Translations under genes and position numbers: made by a program
In this document: positions 7,178 to 14,941 of the stretch, one piece after another
How the letters are laid out: each line of letters begins with the position of its first letter
Position numbering within the stretch: the stretch's first letter is position 1
Assembly (NCBI GenBank): GCA_964550025.1
Contig: CAZJYI010000054.1
Span: 3,569-67,568, forward strand
Source: CAZJYI01 sp964550025
GTDB lineage: Bacteria; Verrucomicrobiota; Kiritimatiellia; UBA8416; CAYOBW01
DNA: 64,000 nucleotides
Reading direction: 5' to 3'
Notes under the pieces: generated by a model
Database searches by the model: none
What the model was told of the DNA's origin: nothing
What the model saw: only the letters and a program-made list of their open reading frames with translations

Positions 7178-9313
7178 TCACTTCATCGACGGAATCACGA
7201 TGCCGCGCAGGATGACTTTCTGGCAGGTAATGAACACGATGGCGGTGGGGATGGAGGCGATGGTGAAGGCGGCCATGATGACGTACGGGTGGCCCGACCA
7301 GAGGGTCTGCATCTCGAAGAGCCAGACGGCCAGGGTCCAGTAGTCCTTGTCCTGGCACACGAGCAGCGCCCACTGCCAGGAGTTGTAGGCGGCAATGAAG
7401 GCGTAGAGGGTGTTGATTGCCAGGATCGGCTTGGTGAGGGGCAGCGTGATCTTGACGAAGACTTGCCACTCCGGCGCACCGTCGATCGCGGCGGCTTCGT
7501 ACAGCTCGCGCGGGAGACCGTCAAAGAAGCACTTGAGGATGAAGATCGACATTCCGTTGGCCAGTCCGGGTAGAACCAGCGCGGCAAAGCTGTTCAGAAG
7601 ACGCAGGTCGCGCATCAAGAGGAAACCGGGAATGGCGCTAACCGCAGCCGGAAACGCCATCGTCGCCAACAGAAACAGCAGGATCTGCTCCTTGAACCTG
7701 AGCTGAAAGCGCGACAGCGCATAGGCCGCCATGGGGTTGACGGTCAATGTCGCAATGACGGTCAGGACGATCAGTATCAGCGTATTCAGAAACGCCCGCC
7801 CCCTGATGAACATAAAGTCAAGCACCTGCCTGAAGTTCTTGGCAATGTCGTTGAGGAAGTAGCGCCATTCGTTGTTGAGGAATGTGATGGTGTACGCCTC
7901 GGCGAAAGGGATCCTGGCCTCTTCGATCGCGCGCAGCCTCCAGCCATAGGCCCGGTTCACGCCGTCCAGCGATCCGTAGCGGCGCAACAGGTAGTCCTGC
8001 CAAGCCTGTTCGGCACTGTGAAGCTCCACGGCCTCCGGCGGAAGGGAGCTCGCAAACGCGCGCCACAGGATGCTGTTCTCGTACGACGGAGGACGCACCT
8101 CGTCGAAGCTCGCAACGGGCCGAAAGCCGTTGTCCTGCTCTGCTATCATGCGGTTGTAGCTGTCCACGGTCTTGAAACGGCTGCGCAACATGTCGCGGTA
8201 CGAAGCCAGGACAGCCGGCGTCTGTCTGACGGTTTTGAGGCGCAGAGGGTAGAAGTCCCTGACGAAGACGTCCCACATCTCGCGCAGCCGGCCGTCGGCA
8301 GCCGCGGGAACGGGGAACGGTACTTCAAGGAGCGAACGGTAGTCGGCGCCAAACAGGCGGTTGTAGTGCTCCACCGTGAAGCGCTCGCCGCCCTTCAACC
8401 CCAGTGCCGTCCGCGAGGACTGGCGGTCGAAGAACTTCAGCCACTGTTCCTTCATCAGAAACGGTTTGGTCGCCGCGGCGGGACACCGGCTGCCGACGAA
8501 GCGTTCGAAAAGGGGCCACAGCGCATCGTCGCTGGACACGGGCCACGGTACGGGGCCGCCATGGCCATTCTCGCGCAGGAATGCCCGCCACTGCTTCTCG
8601 GCGCCGGGGCGGAAGACCATCCGCCGGTAGGCGTCTTTGAAGGCGATGAACGCTTCCGCCTTGGGCGTGTCGGGGTAATCCCAGGAAACATGGTGCATAG
8701 GGTAGTGCACCTCGAAGTCCAACGTGACGTCAAAGAACTCCTCGTAGGGCACGCCCCACTCCTTGCTCAGCAGCGCGAGGGCCGCCTTACGACGCTTGCG
8801 ACCGCCGCGAACACCGGCGTCGATTCGGCTTTCATAGACATCACCCAGGTATCGCGCGAGATCGCGGAAATCGTAACGGCAGAAGGTGTCGCGGATATCG
8901 TAGTCCAGCGAGAAGTCGGCGTAGTCGGATGCAATGCGGCGCCATGTTTCGAGCCTGGCCGGATCGCGTTCGACGGCGAGGTATGGCTCGGCGAACGCGT
9001 CGATTCCGTGAATGTCGTCCCCGGCCGCCTGCAGCGTGGTCCAGTGTTTCGGGCGGTTCGGAAACAGGAGCGGCGGAATGGTCGTCGGGAAGTAGGCGGC
9101 CAGGCCGCGCGTGAAGCGGTCGGCACGGGAGGTGAACGAACGCGGGACGGGGCTGAAGCGGTAGTAGTCGAACTTGTTGGTGAACGACGCGGAGACGGTG
9201 ATCATGAACGGGTAGATCATGGTCGCGCCCCCGAGGCAGAGCAGCAGGTAGATCGCCGCAACGACCAGTCGCGATTTGGGGCCTCGGCGTTCCGTTTTGA
9301 GCATGATGGGCAT
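7178..9313 (-). CDS. Sugar ABC transporter permease (MalG type) with a ~430-residue insertion
   Basis: The product is 711 residues; ordinary MalG-type permeases have about 280. Residues 14-45 are the first transmembrane helix, ending in the MalG-like MIYPFMITVSASF. Normally the second helix follows closely. Here about 430 polar residues are inserted, and the remaining five or so membrane helices follow (from about 500). The cytoplasmic EAA loop is present (EAAAIDGAPEWQVFVKITLP), so coupling to an ATPase should work. The inserted part contains several degenerate units of the type 'W..xL...Y-G-xLDxVNRAYG...EExxIP' (for example YGSLDGVNRAYG and VEHYNRLFGADYRSL), resembling segments between domains of GH42-like proteins. 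By topology the insertion should lie outside the membrane. The start follows GGAG and lies one base after the stop of the fused binding-protein/permease gene, so the two are translationally linked. Confidence 0.88.
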   Translation of the reverse strand: MPIMLKTERRGPKSRLVVAAIYLLLCLGGATMIYPFMITVSASFTNKFDYYRFSPVPRSFTSRADRFTRGLAAYFPTTIPPLLFPNRPKHWTTLQAAGDDIHGIDAFAEPYLAVERDPARLETWRRIASDYADFSLDYDIRDTFCRYDFRDLARYLGDVYESRIDAGVRGGRKRRKAALALLSKEWGVPYEEFFDVTLDFEVHYPMHHVSWDYPDTPKAEAFIAFKDAYRRMVFRPGAEKQWRAFLRENGHGGPVPWPVSSDDALWPLFERFVGSRCPAAATKPFLMKEQWLKFFDRQSSRTALGLKGGERFTVEHYNRLFGADYRSLLEVPFPVPAAADGRLREMWDVFVRDFYPLRLKTVRQTPAVLASYRDMLRSRFKTVDSYNRMIAEQDNGFRPVASFDEVRPPSYENSILWRAFASSLPPEAVELHSAEQAWQDYLLRRYGSLDGVNRAYGWRLRAIEEARIPFAEAYTITFLNNEWRYFLNDIAKNFRQVLDFMFIRGRAFLNTLILIVLTVIATLTVNPMAAYALSRFQLRFKEQILLFLLATMAFPAAVSAIPGFLLMRDLRLLNSFAALVLPGLANGMSIFILKCFFDGLPRELYEAAAIDGAPEWQVFVKITLPLTKPILAINTLYAFIAAYNSWQWALLVCQDKDYWTLAVWLFEMQTLWSGHPYVIMAAFTIASIPTAIVFITCQKVILRGIVIPSMK

Positions 9314-9314
9314 A

Positions 9315-11942
9315 TCAATTCTCCACGGCGCGCCGGAACTCGAGTCTGCGAAGGAAGCGAATCTGGAAGTAGGTGAAGCCGATCAGTGCGGCGCCCATGA
9401 ACCAGGCCATGGTCGTCGCGGTGCTGAAACGGAGGTCGTTGTAGGCCAGCTTCCAGATGGCCAGGCCGAGAACGGTTGTCTCCTTGCCGGGACCGCCGAA
9501 CGTGAGCAGGAAGATGTGCCCCATGTTCTGGAACGCCGCGATGAAGACACCCACGGAGTTAATGATAATCAGCGGCATGAGCTGCGGCAGGGTGATGTGC
9601 CTCGCGCGCCGAAAGAACCCCGCCCCGTCCAACGCGGCGCATTCGTACAGATCATCGGGGAAGGAGTGCAGTGCCGCAACGTAGATCAGGCTCTGCATGC
9701 CGGCGCCGGCCCATATGGCGGGCAGGATACAGCAGAACATGGCCCAGAAGGGATCCTGCAGCCACGTCTGTGCCGGTAAGTTCAGCGCCTGCAGCATCTG
9801 GTTCAGCACGCCGTTCTCCGTGGGATCGTACATCAGCTTCCACAAGAGGGCGACGACGATGCCGGAAGTCATCTGCGGCAGGAAGAAGAGCGTCCGGAAG
9901 AAGATCTTGCCGCGCGGGACCTCCGAGAGCAGCAGGGCCAGGAAGATGGGCGTCAGGAACCCAAAGAACATCGTCAGACCGACAAACTTAAGCGTCTTAC
10001 CGATATAGAGCCAGAAGTTCGGATCGCGCGCCACGAGAATGAAGTTGTTCAGACCGACCCATTCGGACTCGCCAACGATGCGGTACTCCTGAAAGGCCAT
10101 GATGCAACCACGGACCAGGGGATAGTAACGCCAGACCCCGATCGACAACACGGCCGGCGCCAGCATCAGCAGCGGCAGCAGGAGACGTGATACGTTTGCG
10201 CACGAACCGGCTGGTGCGCGATACTTGTCGCGAACGATTAAGAAGACACAAACCGCGAGCAGGGCAACACCGATTCCGAGCATGACGCGGGCCGTCGGAC
10301 GGTACTTGTCCAGGGACTCTGGCGGCAGCTCGAACATCTGCCCGGAATTGGCCTCCCGCGTTACCCGTTCCAGCGCGGAAGCGTAGTCAAAGTCGCGGCC
10401 GGTCTCGGCCACGATGAGGCTGAGCACGTTGTGGTCCAGCAGGTCGCTGGCACTCTGCCAGAAACCGGAAAACGGTTCCGTGCGCAGGAGGATCTCGCCG
10501 GCATCGACCTCGTCGTAGAAACGGCGGATCTCTTCGGGAATGTCGCGGATGTAGTCGTCCAACCCGAAGCGCCGCAGCTCGTCGGGCCGGCACCATATGG
10601 CGCTCCCGGACATAACCTTCTCGCGGATTTCACGCTCGCGCACCTCGTCGCTGACCAGCACTTCCAGGCATTTCCAGACCTTGTCCCGTTCCCGCTTGGG
10701 CCGTTCCGCGACCGCGGACGTCATGGCCCAGTAGTGCTTGTGCGCCTGGAAAACGCGCTTGCAGTTCTCATCGGCCGCGGGAAAGGGCATCATGCCGAGC
10801 AGCTCGGGCGGCACCCCGGAATCTCTACCAATAACGTCCAGCGCAGCCACGTCCGCCTGGAAGATCGCGATTTCACCCCGCGCCAGCATTTGCCTCATAA
10901 ACACCGTCGACTTGGCCGCCGCGCCAACAACGGGGCGCACGACACCCCGGAAGACGTCGTCGGGCTCGAAGCTCAGCGTCCGCTCGCCGACCTGTACGCT
11001 GCCGGCTGAGGTCTCGTCCTCGGTCAGGTCGATGGGATCGCCGGTTTGCGGGTCACGGATCCACGGTCCCCAGCGCAGCTTGTGGAAGAAGGCGGCGGCG
11101 CGGACGCCCGCCTCGGAGGCGAAGTCGGCGCGCCACTCCGACGGCTGTGCGCTGAGGTCTTCGCCCGTGTCCGGCGCAATGAACTCGCCTTCCTCCATGG
11201 GGAAATCGTAGGCCTTGTCCGTCGAAGGCGATGTCCGCGTCTGAACGACGGGCGACCCGCCTGCCGACTGCATCCAGGGCAGCCAGAACCAGGGGCGCGA
11301 GAACATGGCGTATGCGCGTTGTCCGCGCTTCAGACGAGCGCCCTCGATCTGCTTGCGGGGAAACGTCAATCGCTGGCACCAGCGGTAGAACTCGTCCCAC
11401 GTCTTGGGCGGATTGGCAGGGTCCATGCCGGCCGCAGCCACCAGGTCCTTGCGGTAGATCAAACCGTAGTAGGTGACACCGGCATACGGGAGGCCGTACA
11501 CCTTGCCGTCCTGCGTGGCCACGCGGCGCCATAGCGGGGGTACGTCGCGCCACCCCTCCCAGCGGGCTTCGTCGTCGTCAATGATCCCGTTTCCATCGAT
11601 ATCATCACCCAGCCACTCGTTGATCGGACACGCGAAGTGCTGGCGAATGTCGTTGCGGATGATGTGGAACCAGCAGTAGTAGATATCCGGCCCCGTACCG
11701 CCCGCAAGCGACATCAGGAACGAGGATCGGCCGGCGCCGCCCGGCAGATGGATACCGCCCCACTCCCGCAGCTTGATCTCCGGATCGCGCTTCATCAGGT
11801 CGTTCAAGGGGCGCGTGGTGACGTTGTCCGGCTCATTCTGCTTGTACCCCTCCATGACCGAAACCGTGACCGGTTCCGCGGCCGAGGCGCAGAACGCCGT
11901 CAGGCAGACGGCGAGCATGCCGAGGAAAACCAAGATACGCAT
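9315..11942 (-). CDS. Fused solute-binding protein and ABC permease (MalF type)
   Basis: I start at MRILVFLGMLAVCLTAF, a clear signal sequence; an ATG-like start 21 bases earlier is possible. The first ~540 of 875 residues form a family-1-type extracellular sugar-binding protein (signatures GGTGPDIYYCWF and YGLPYAGVTYYGLIYRKDL, then PKTWDEFYRWCQ). Within it DIDGNGIIDDDE matches an EF-hand calcium loop. After a membrane helix near residue 565 comes a complete MalF-type permease with the EAA loop (AALDGAGFFRRARHITLPQL). Normally these are separate proteins; here the binding protein is covalently tethered to the channel. With the downstream MalG-like protein it would form a carbohydrate importer. 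No MalK-type ATPase is encoded in the window, so one must come from elsewhere. Substrate unknown. Confidence 0.9.
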   Translation of the reverse strand: MRILVFLGMLAVCLTAFCASAAEPVTVSVMEGYKQNEPDNVTTRPLNDLMKRDPEIKLREWGGIHLPGGAGRSSFLMSLAGGTGPDIYYCWFHIIRNDIRQHFACPINEWLGDDIDGNGIIDDDEARWEGWRDVPPLWRRVATQDGKVYGLPYAGVTYYGLIYRKDLVAAAGMDPANPPKTWDEFYRWCQRLTFPRKQIEGARLKRGQRAYAMFSRPWFWLPWMQSAGGSPVVQTRTSPSTDKAYDFPMEEGEFIAPDTGEDLSAQPSEWRADFASEAGVRAAAFFHKLRWGPWIRDPQTGDPIDLTEDETSAGSVQVGERTLSFEPDDVFRGVVRPVVGAAAKSTVFMRQMLARGEIAIFQADVAALDVIGRDSGVPPELLGMMPFPAADENCKRVFQAHKHYWAMTSAVAERPKRERDKVWKCLEVLVSDEVREREIREKVMSGSAIWCRPDELRRFGLDDYIRDIPEEIRRFYDEVDAGEILLRTEPFSGFWQSASDLLDHNVLSLIVAETGRDFDYASALERVTREANSGQMFELPPESLDKYRPTARVMLGIGVALLAVCVFLIVRDKYRAPAGSCANVSRLLLPLLMLAPAVLSIGVWRYYPLVRGCIMAFQEYRIVGESEWVGLNNFILVARDPNFWLYIGKTLKFVGLTMFFGFLTPIFLALLLSEVPRGKIFFRTLFFLPQMTSGIVVALLWKLMYDPTENGVLNQMLQALNLPAQTWLQDPFWAMFCCILPAIWAGAGMQSLIYVAALHSFPDDLYECAALDGAGFFRRARHITLPQLMPLIIINSVGVFIAAFQNMGHIFLLTFGGPGKETTVLGLAIWKLAYNDLRFSTATTMAWFMGAALIGFTYFQIRFLRRLEFRRAVEN

Positions 11943-12475
11943 GTAGGTTGCCGACCGTAACACTATGAGCTCCGTCCGATTCGCGAGGATGCAAGCTTGT
12001 CCGACACGTGCGGAAAAGGCAAGCTTCTCTCAAGATGGTGCATGTTGCTGAGGACGAGTAGCCCGTCCGCCACAGGCGGAAACGCGGGCTTCCCACTGAT
12101 GAGACGTTCTCGCGCCGGTTTCAGCCCGCTTCCGTCCGCCGCGGGCGGAGGGCTACTTGGGGACGCACGAGACCATTCTCCGCAACAGGAACAAGCTGAC
12201 TGCATGCTGGTCAACGGGGACAATACGAATGAAAGCCGTCTATCTCACGATGGCGCTACCGGCGATGCAGGAGGCGGCACCGGCCCAAATGCGGCTCCAG
12301 TCGAAACGCGAGATTCGACCGTACTTCACCAAACCGGAACGGCTCGAACCGTCACAGCGCCTTTTCGCCGTATTTGTTGAAGGCAACGCCGTTCTCACGC
12401 GTCTCTGTATTGAGAAGGCCGCGGGCAGTCCCCCGCAGGACGCTGGTGCACGAGGAACAACAGGAGGATCACGAA
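11943..12475. other. Divergent intergenic region without a convincing gene
   Basis: This 533-base region separates the minus-strand importer genes from the plus-strand FG-GAP gene, so promoters for both must lie here, but I see no strong -35/-10 pair. Its middle is taken up by the inverted repeat at 12057-12157. A plus-strand frame around 12230-12430 is open but shows no signal peptide, no recognisable domain and no ribosome binding site, and I do not call it. A good AGGAGG ribosome binding site at 12462-12467 serves the gene starting at 12476. Confidence 0.5.
12057..12157. repeat. ~100-bp inverted repeat with nested hairpins
   Basis: The left end AGTAGCCCGTCCGCC (12057-12071) is matched in inverse by GGCGGAGGGCTACT at the right end (12144-12157). 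Inside each arm is a smaller GC-rich hairpin (for example CCGTCCGCCGCGGGCGG at 12133-12149). The whole could fold into one long imperfect hairpin. This architecture is typical of small non-autonomous palindromic elements; a transcription terminator or attenuator is the alternative. I found no second copy in the window. Confidence 0.55.
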
Positions 12476-13714
12476 ATGAACCGACTCTATCTGCTTCCGA
12501 CACTCTGGGTCACGTTAGCAGCGGTTGTTGCCGCGGACAAGGCGGACACTGTCGTCCAGCAACGTGCCTCGGATCTTGCGACGCCCGTGCGGCTCGAGGT
12601 CGGCGGCAGACCGATCGTGGTGGGCGGGTTCGCGTCCCCATACGTTGGTGACATCGACGGTGACGGCAAGCACGATCTCCTGGTCGGGCAATACCGATTC
12701 GGGCGCATGCGGGTCTATCGCAACGTGGGCAGCAATGCCCGGCCAGAGTTCAAATCGTTCGAGTGGTTCAAGGCGGGCGGGCACATCGCGGGCGTGCCAC
12801 AGTGCTGCCAAGCCGTTTTCACCCCGCAATTGGTCGACTTCGACGGGGACGGGCACACGGACGTCCTCACCGGCAGCGGCTACGCGGGCGAGGTCTTCCT
12901 CTACCGGCGCAAGGCGGACGGCACGTTCGAGGACGCGGAGGTGTTGGAGAACGCCAAGGGAGAGGTACTGATGCATCGCTGCGCAGGTAGCGACGCTTCA
13001 TCGCCTCGCCGGTACAACGTCACCTGCCTGGCCTACGACTGGGACGCCGACGGTGACAACGACTTGCTGCTGGGCCACTCCCCTCTCTGCCTTGTTCTCA
13101 ACCGGGGCACCTCCCGCGAACCACGCTTCGACGGCGGACGGCTGATCGAGAGTACAGACGGCCCGATCAAGGGCGGGGTCGGAGCGCCGCAGATGGCTGA
13201 CTGGGACGGCGACGGGCTCGACGACCTGGTGTCGAGTGATCGGCGAGACATCGTGTGGTATCGGAACATCGGAGAACGTGGCCGGCCGAAGTTCGAATCC
13301 CCGCGACTTCTCGTCCCCTTGGGAGGCCATCGTCCCTACCACGGTGCACCCACGAATTGTCCCGGCTTTCACCATGCCTTCTGCGTCGCCGACTTCAACG
13401 CCGACGGCCGGCTGGACCTGCTGTTGGGGGACCGCTTCAGGAGAACGGTTGCCGTCACCCAGGAGGAAAGGGACAAGGTGGCCGAGAACCTCGAACGGCG
13501 GGAGACGCTGGTAAAGCAATACCGCGAGCTACGTGAACGCCCCGAAGGCGAGACCCGCCCGCAGCGCATCGAACGCTACCGCAAACGCCTCCAAGCCTGG
13601 CAAGAGTACGCCGAGCTGAACCTCATCCGCAACACCACCGCTGAGACGCGCCAGGAACGTTGCGGCCATGTCTGGTTCTATAAGCGGCTTGCGACGGAGG
13701 CTGAGAAGGAATGA
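12476..13714 (+). CDS. Secreted FG-GAP/VCBS-repeat beta-propeller protein
   Basis: The ATG at 12476 has AGGAGG at 12462-12467 and begins a signal peptide (MNRLYLLPTLWVTLAAVVAA); the product is 412 residues. Five calcium-binding FG-GAP loops are evident: DIDGDGKHD, DFDGDGHTD, DWDADGDND, DWDGDGLDD and DFNADGRLD. They are spaced about 60-80 residues apart, as in an integrin-like propeller. The C-terminal ~80 residues are a charged helical region (EERDKVAENLERRETLVKQ), then a short end (CGHVWFYKRL) that probably closes the last blade. Such proteins are exported and probably bind ligands or polysaccharide at the surface; no enzyme site is visible. It is monocistronic, followed by a hairpin-rich spacer. 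Confidence 0.85.
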   Translation: MNRLYLLPTLWVTLAAVVAADKADTVVQQRASDLATPVRLEVGGRPIVVGGFASPYVGDIDGDGKHDLLVGQYRFGRMRVYRNVGSNARPEFKSFEWFKAGGHIAGVPQCCQAVFTPQLVDFDGDGHTDVLTGSGYAGEVFLYRRKADGTFEDAEVLENAKGEVLMHRCAGSDASSPRRYNVTCLAYDWDADGDNDLLLGHSPLCLVLNRGTSREPRFDGGRLIESTDGPIKGGVGAPQMADWDGDGLDDLVSSDRRDIVWYRNIGERGRPKFESPRLLVPLGGHRPYHGAPTNCPGFHHAFCVADFNADGRLDLLLGDRFRRTVAVTQEERDKVAENLERRETLVKQYRELRERPEGETRPQRIERYRKRLQAWQEYAELNLIRNTTAETRQERCGHVWFYKRLATEAEKE

Positions 13715-13785
13715 CCGCGAACACGGCGGTGGAATAGCCACGGGAAGCGCGGCGCAGCACAGCCGCAACCAGATCGGAGCTCATA

Positions 13786-13969
13786 CTCGCACGTTGCGAG
13801 CATGGTATCCGGCCACTGCGAGCGGGGTCAAACACGTGGCACGATCGGCACTTGTCGATCGGAAGACCCGGCGTCTTCCGCCACTTCCCTCTGCGCATCA
13901 CGGTGTGTAGCGGAACGCGCCAGGCGTTCCGATCTCCCCTGCTCGATCGTGGACGGCATGGATGCCGTC
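13786..13969. repeat. Row of four perfect hairpins in a 390-base spacer
   Basis: The spacer 13715-14103 contains no gene I can support. Four perfect hairpins follow one another. At 13786-13800 a 6-bp stem CTCGCA has a 3-base loop. At 13860-13880 an 8-bp stem CGGAAGAC has a 5-base loop. At 13911-13931 an 8-bp stem CGGAACGC has a 5-base loop. At 13952-13969 an 8-bp stem GACGGCAT has a 2-base loop. Four perfect stems in under 190 bases is unlikely by chance. No T-tracts follow the stems, so they are not standard intrinsic terminators. They may be parts of one composite repeat element. Confidence 0.6.
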
Positions 13970-14103
13970 TCTTCAGCGTGCAACCAGGTCACTTCGGGCA
14001 ATTCGTGGAAGGCCGGGCGCCACCCCGACCCCGGGCGTGAGGCCATACTGACAATGGCTCCGTCCGTCTTGACTTCAACAGCAGCGCAACACATAGTCTG
14101 ATT

Positions 14104-14727
14104 ATGGACAAGGGACGCGCGATCATAAGCTTCGACTTGGCGATCAAGACCGTCTTGCGGGACAAGGCGAACTTCGACGTGCTCGAAGGCTTTCTCTCCG
14201 CATTGCTGGGCGAACGCATAGCGGTTCTGGAGCTGCTCGAGAGCGAGAGCAACCGTCCCGAAGAAGACCTGAAGAGCAATCGCGTGGACTTGATGGTGCG
14301 CGACAGCCGCGGTCGGCACTTGATCGTTGAACTGCAGTACACGCCTGAGACAGCCTTTGGCACGAAGCCGGTATCGCAAGGTCATTCGGGGAACCCGTCA
14401 CGAGGTGATTGGGTGTCGTCAGCAAGACGAGCTCAGGCGAGACCCGGGCGAGACTATGTTTCGCAGACTTGCGCTGCTGTTTGTAGTGCGCCCGTCAAGG
14501 CGTCCCTCGCCTCGCACGTCTCGCCCTCCCTCGCACCCACGGGAACGCTCTTACGAGCGCACTACAAACGAAGGATCCCGCTTCTTAGCCGTAGCGATTC
14601 AGCAGACCGTTGGAAAATCGGCCACAAAAGGCACAAAACGCACAAAAGAGCAGGAGCAACGGGCTGCGCTCCCAACGTCGAGATACCTCACCGAATAGTG
14701 AGCCGTATCGAGATGGCACAACGGTGA
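14104..14727 (+). pseudogene. Truncated Rpn/PDDEXK-family recombination-promoting nuclease
   Basis: Residues 1-78 match the N-terminal nuclease half of the Rpn (transposase_31 / PD-(D/E)XK) family: MDKGRAIISFDLAIKTVLRD, then FLSALLGERIAV and the catalytic pair NRVDLMV...HLIVELQ. Family members are usually about 250-320 residues. Here homology stops near base 14340, and the rest of the frame (to 14727) is low-quality sequence running through the palindromic element at 14479-14569. The gene is therefore a fragment, probably cut by insertion or deletion at the repeat. Rpn proteins promote RecA-independent recombination and spread as mobile or orphan genes. Confidence 0.7.
14479..14569. repeat. 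Palindromic repeat A, copy 1
   Basis: The 12-base arm GTTTGTAGTGCG (14479-14490) is repeated perfectly in inverse at 14558-14569 (CGCACTACAAAC). The ~67 bases between are GC-rich. A second copy with the same left arm lies at 20111-20174, and a half-site (TTTGTAGTGGCG) lies at 56331-56342. The stretch 14353-14941 around it otherwise has no gene. The dispersed, intergenic, palindromic nature fits a REP- or MITE-like element. Confidence 0.65.
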
Positions 14728-14768
14728 GAAGTCCTCTCCCTTCTGTGGATTCTGTGACTTCTGTGGCC
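14620..14768. repeat. Imperfect inverted repeat (A-rich ggccacaaaa type)
   Basis: The left arm at 14620-14648 (GGCCACAAAAGGCAC followed by AAAACGCACAAAAG) matches the inverse of 14740-14768 (read on the minus strand GGCCACAGAAGTCAC, then AGAATCCACAGAAG) over 29 bases with about five differences. The arms themselves are made of a repeating 'CACAAAA' unit. It lies between the Rpn fragment and the beta-helix gene. It could form a long stem in RNA; no other copy was found here. Confidence 0.55.
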
Positions 14769-14941
14769 ATTCCCGTTGAATCGTTACGGCTTAGGGGAAC
14801 ACGCGAGAGCATCTCTGCCGCAGACACCCAGAATCGCAGCGGCATCCCGATTGGCAAATCTGGTCTCTCCAGAGAAGGCACTCTTTGTCAGCGAGGACCG
14901 CGCATGGCGTATGGATTTCATCTCTGCCCCGGTGCCTCGAG

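Noticed and set aside
12157..12651. Possible gene between the importer and the FG-GAP gene
   Set aside because: The frame overlaps the start of the well-supported FG-GAP gene, has no ribosome binding site and no recognisable domain.
13786..13969. CRISPR array
   Set aside because: The four hairpins differ in sequence and spacing, so there are no regular direct repeats with unique spacers, and no cas genes are near.
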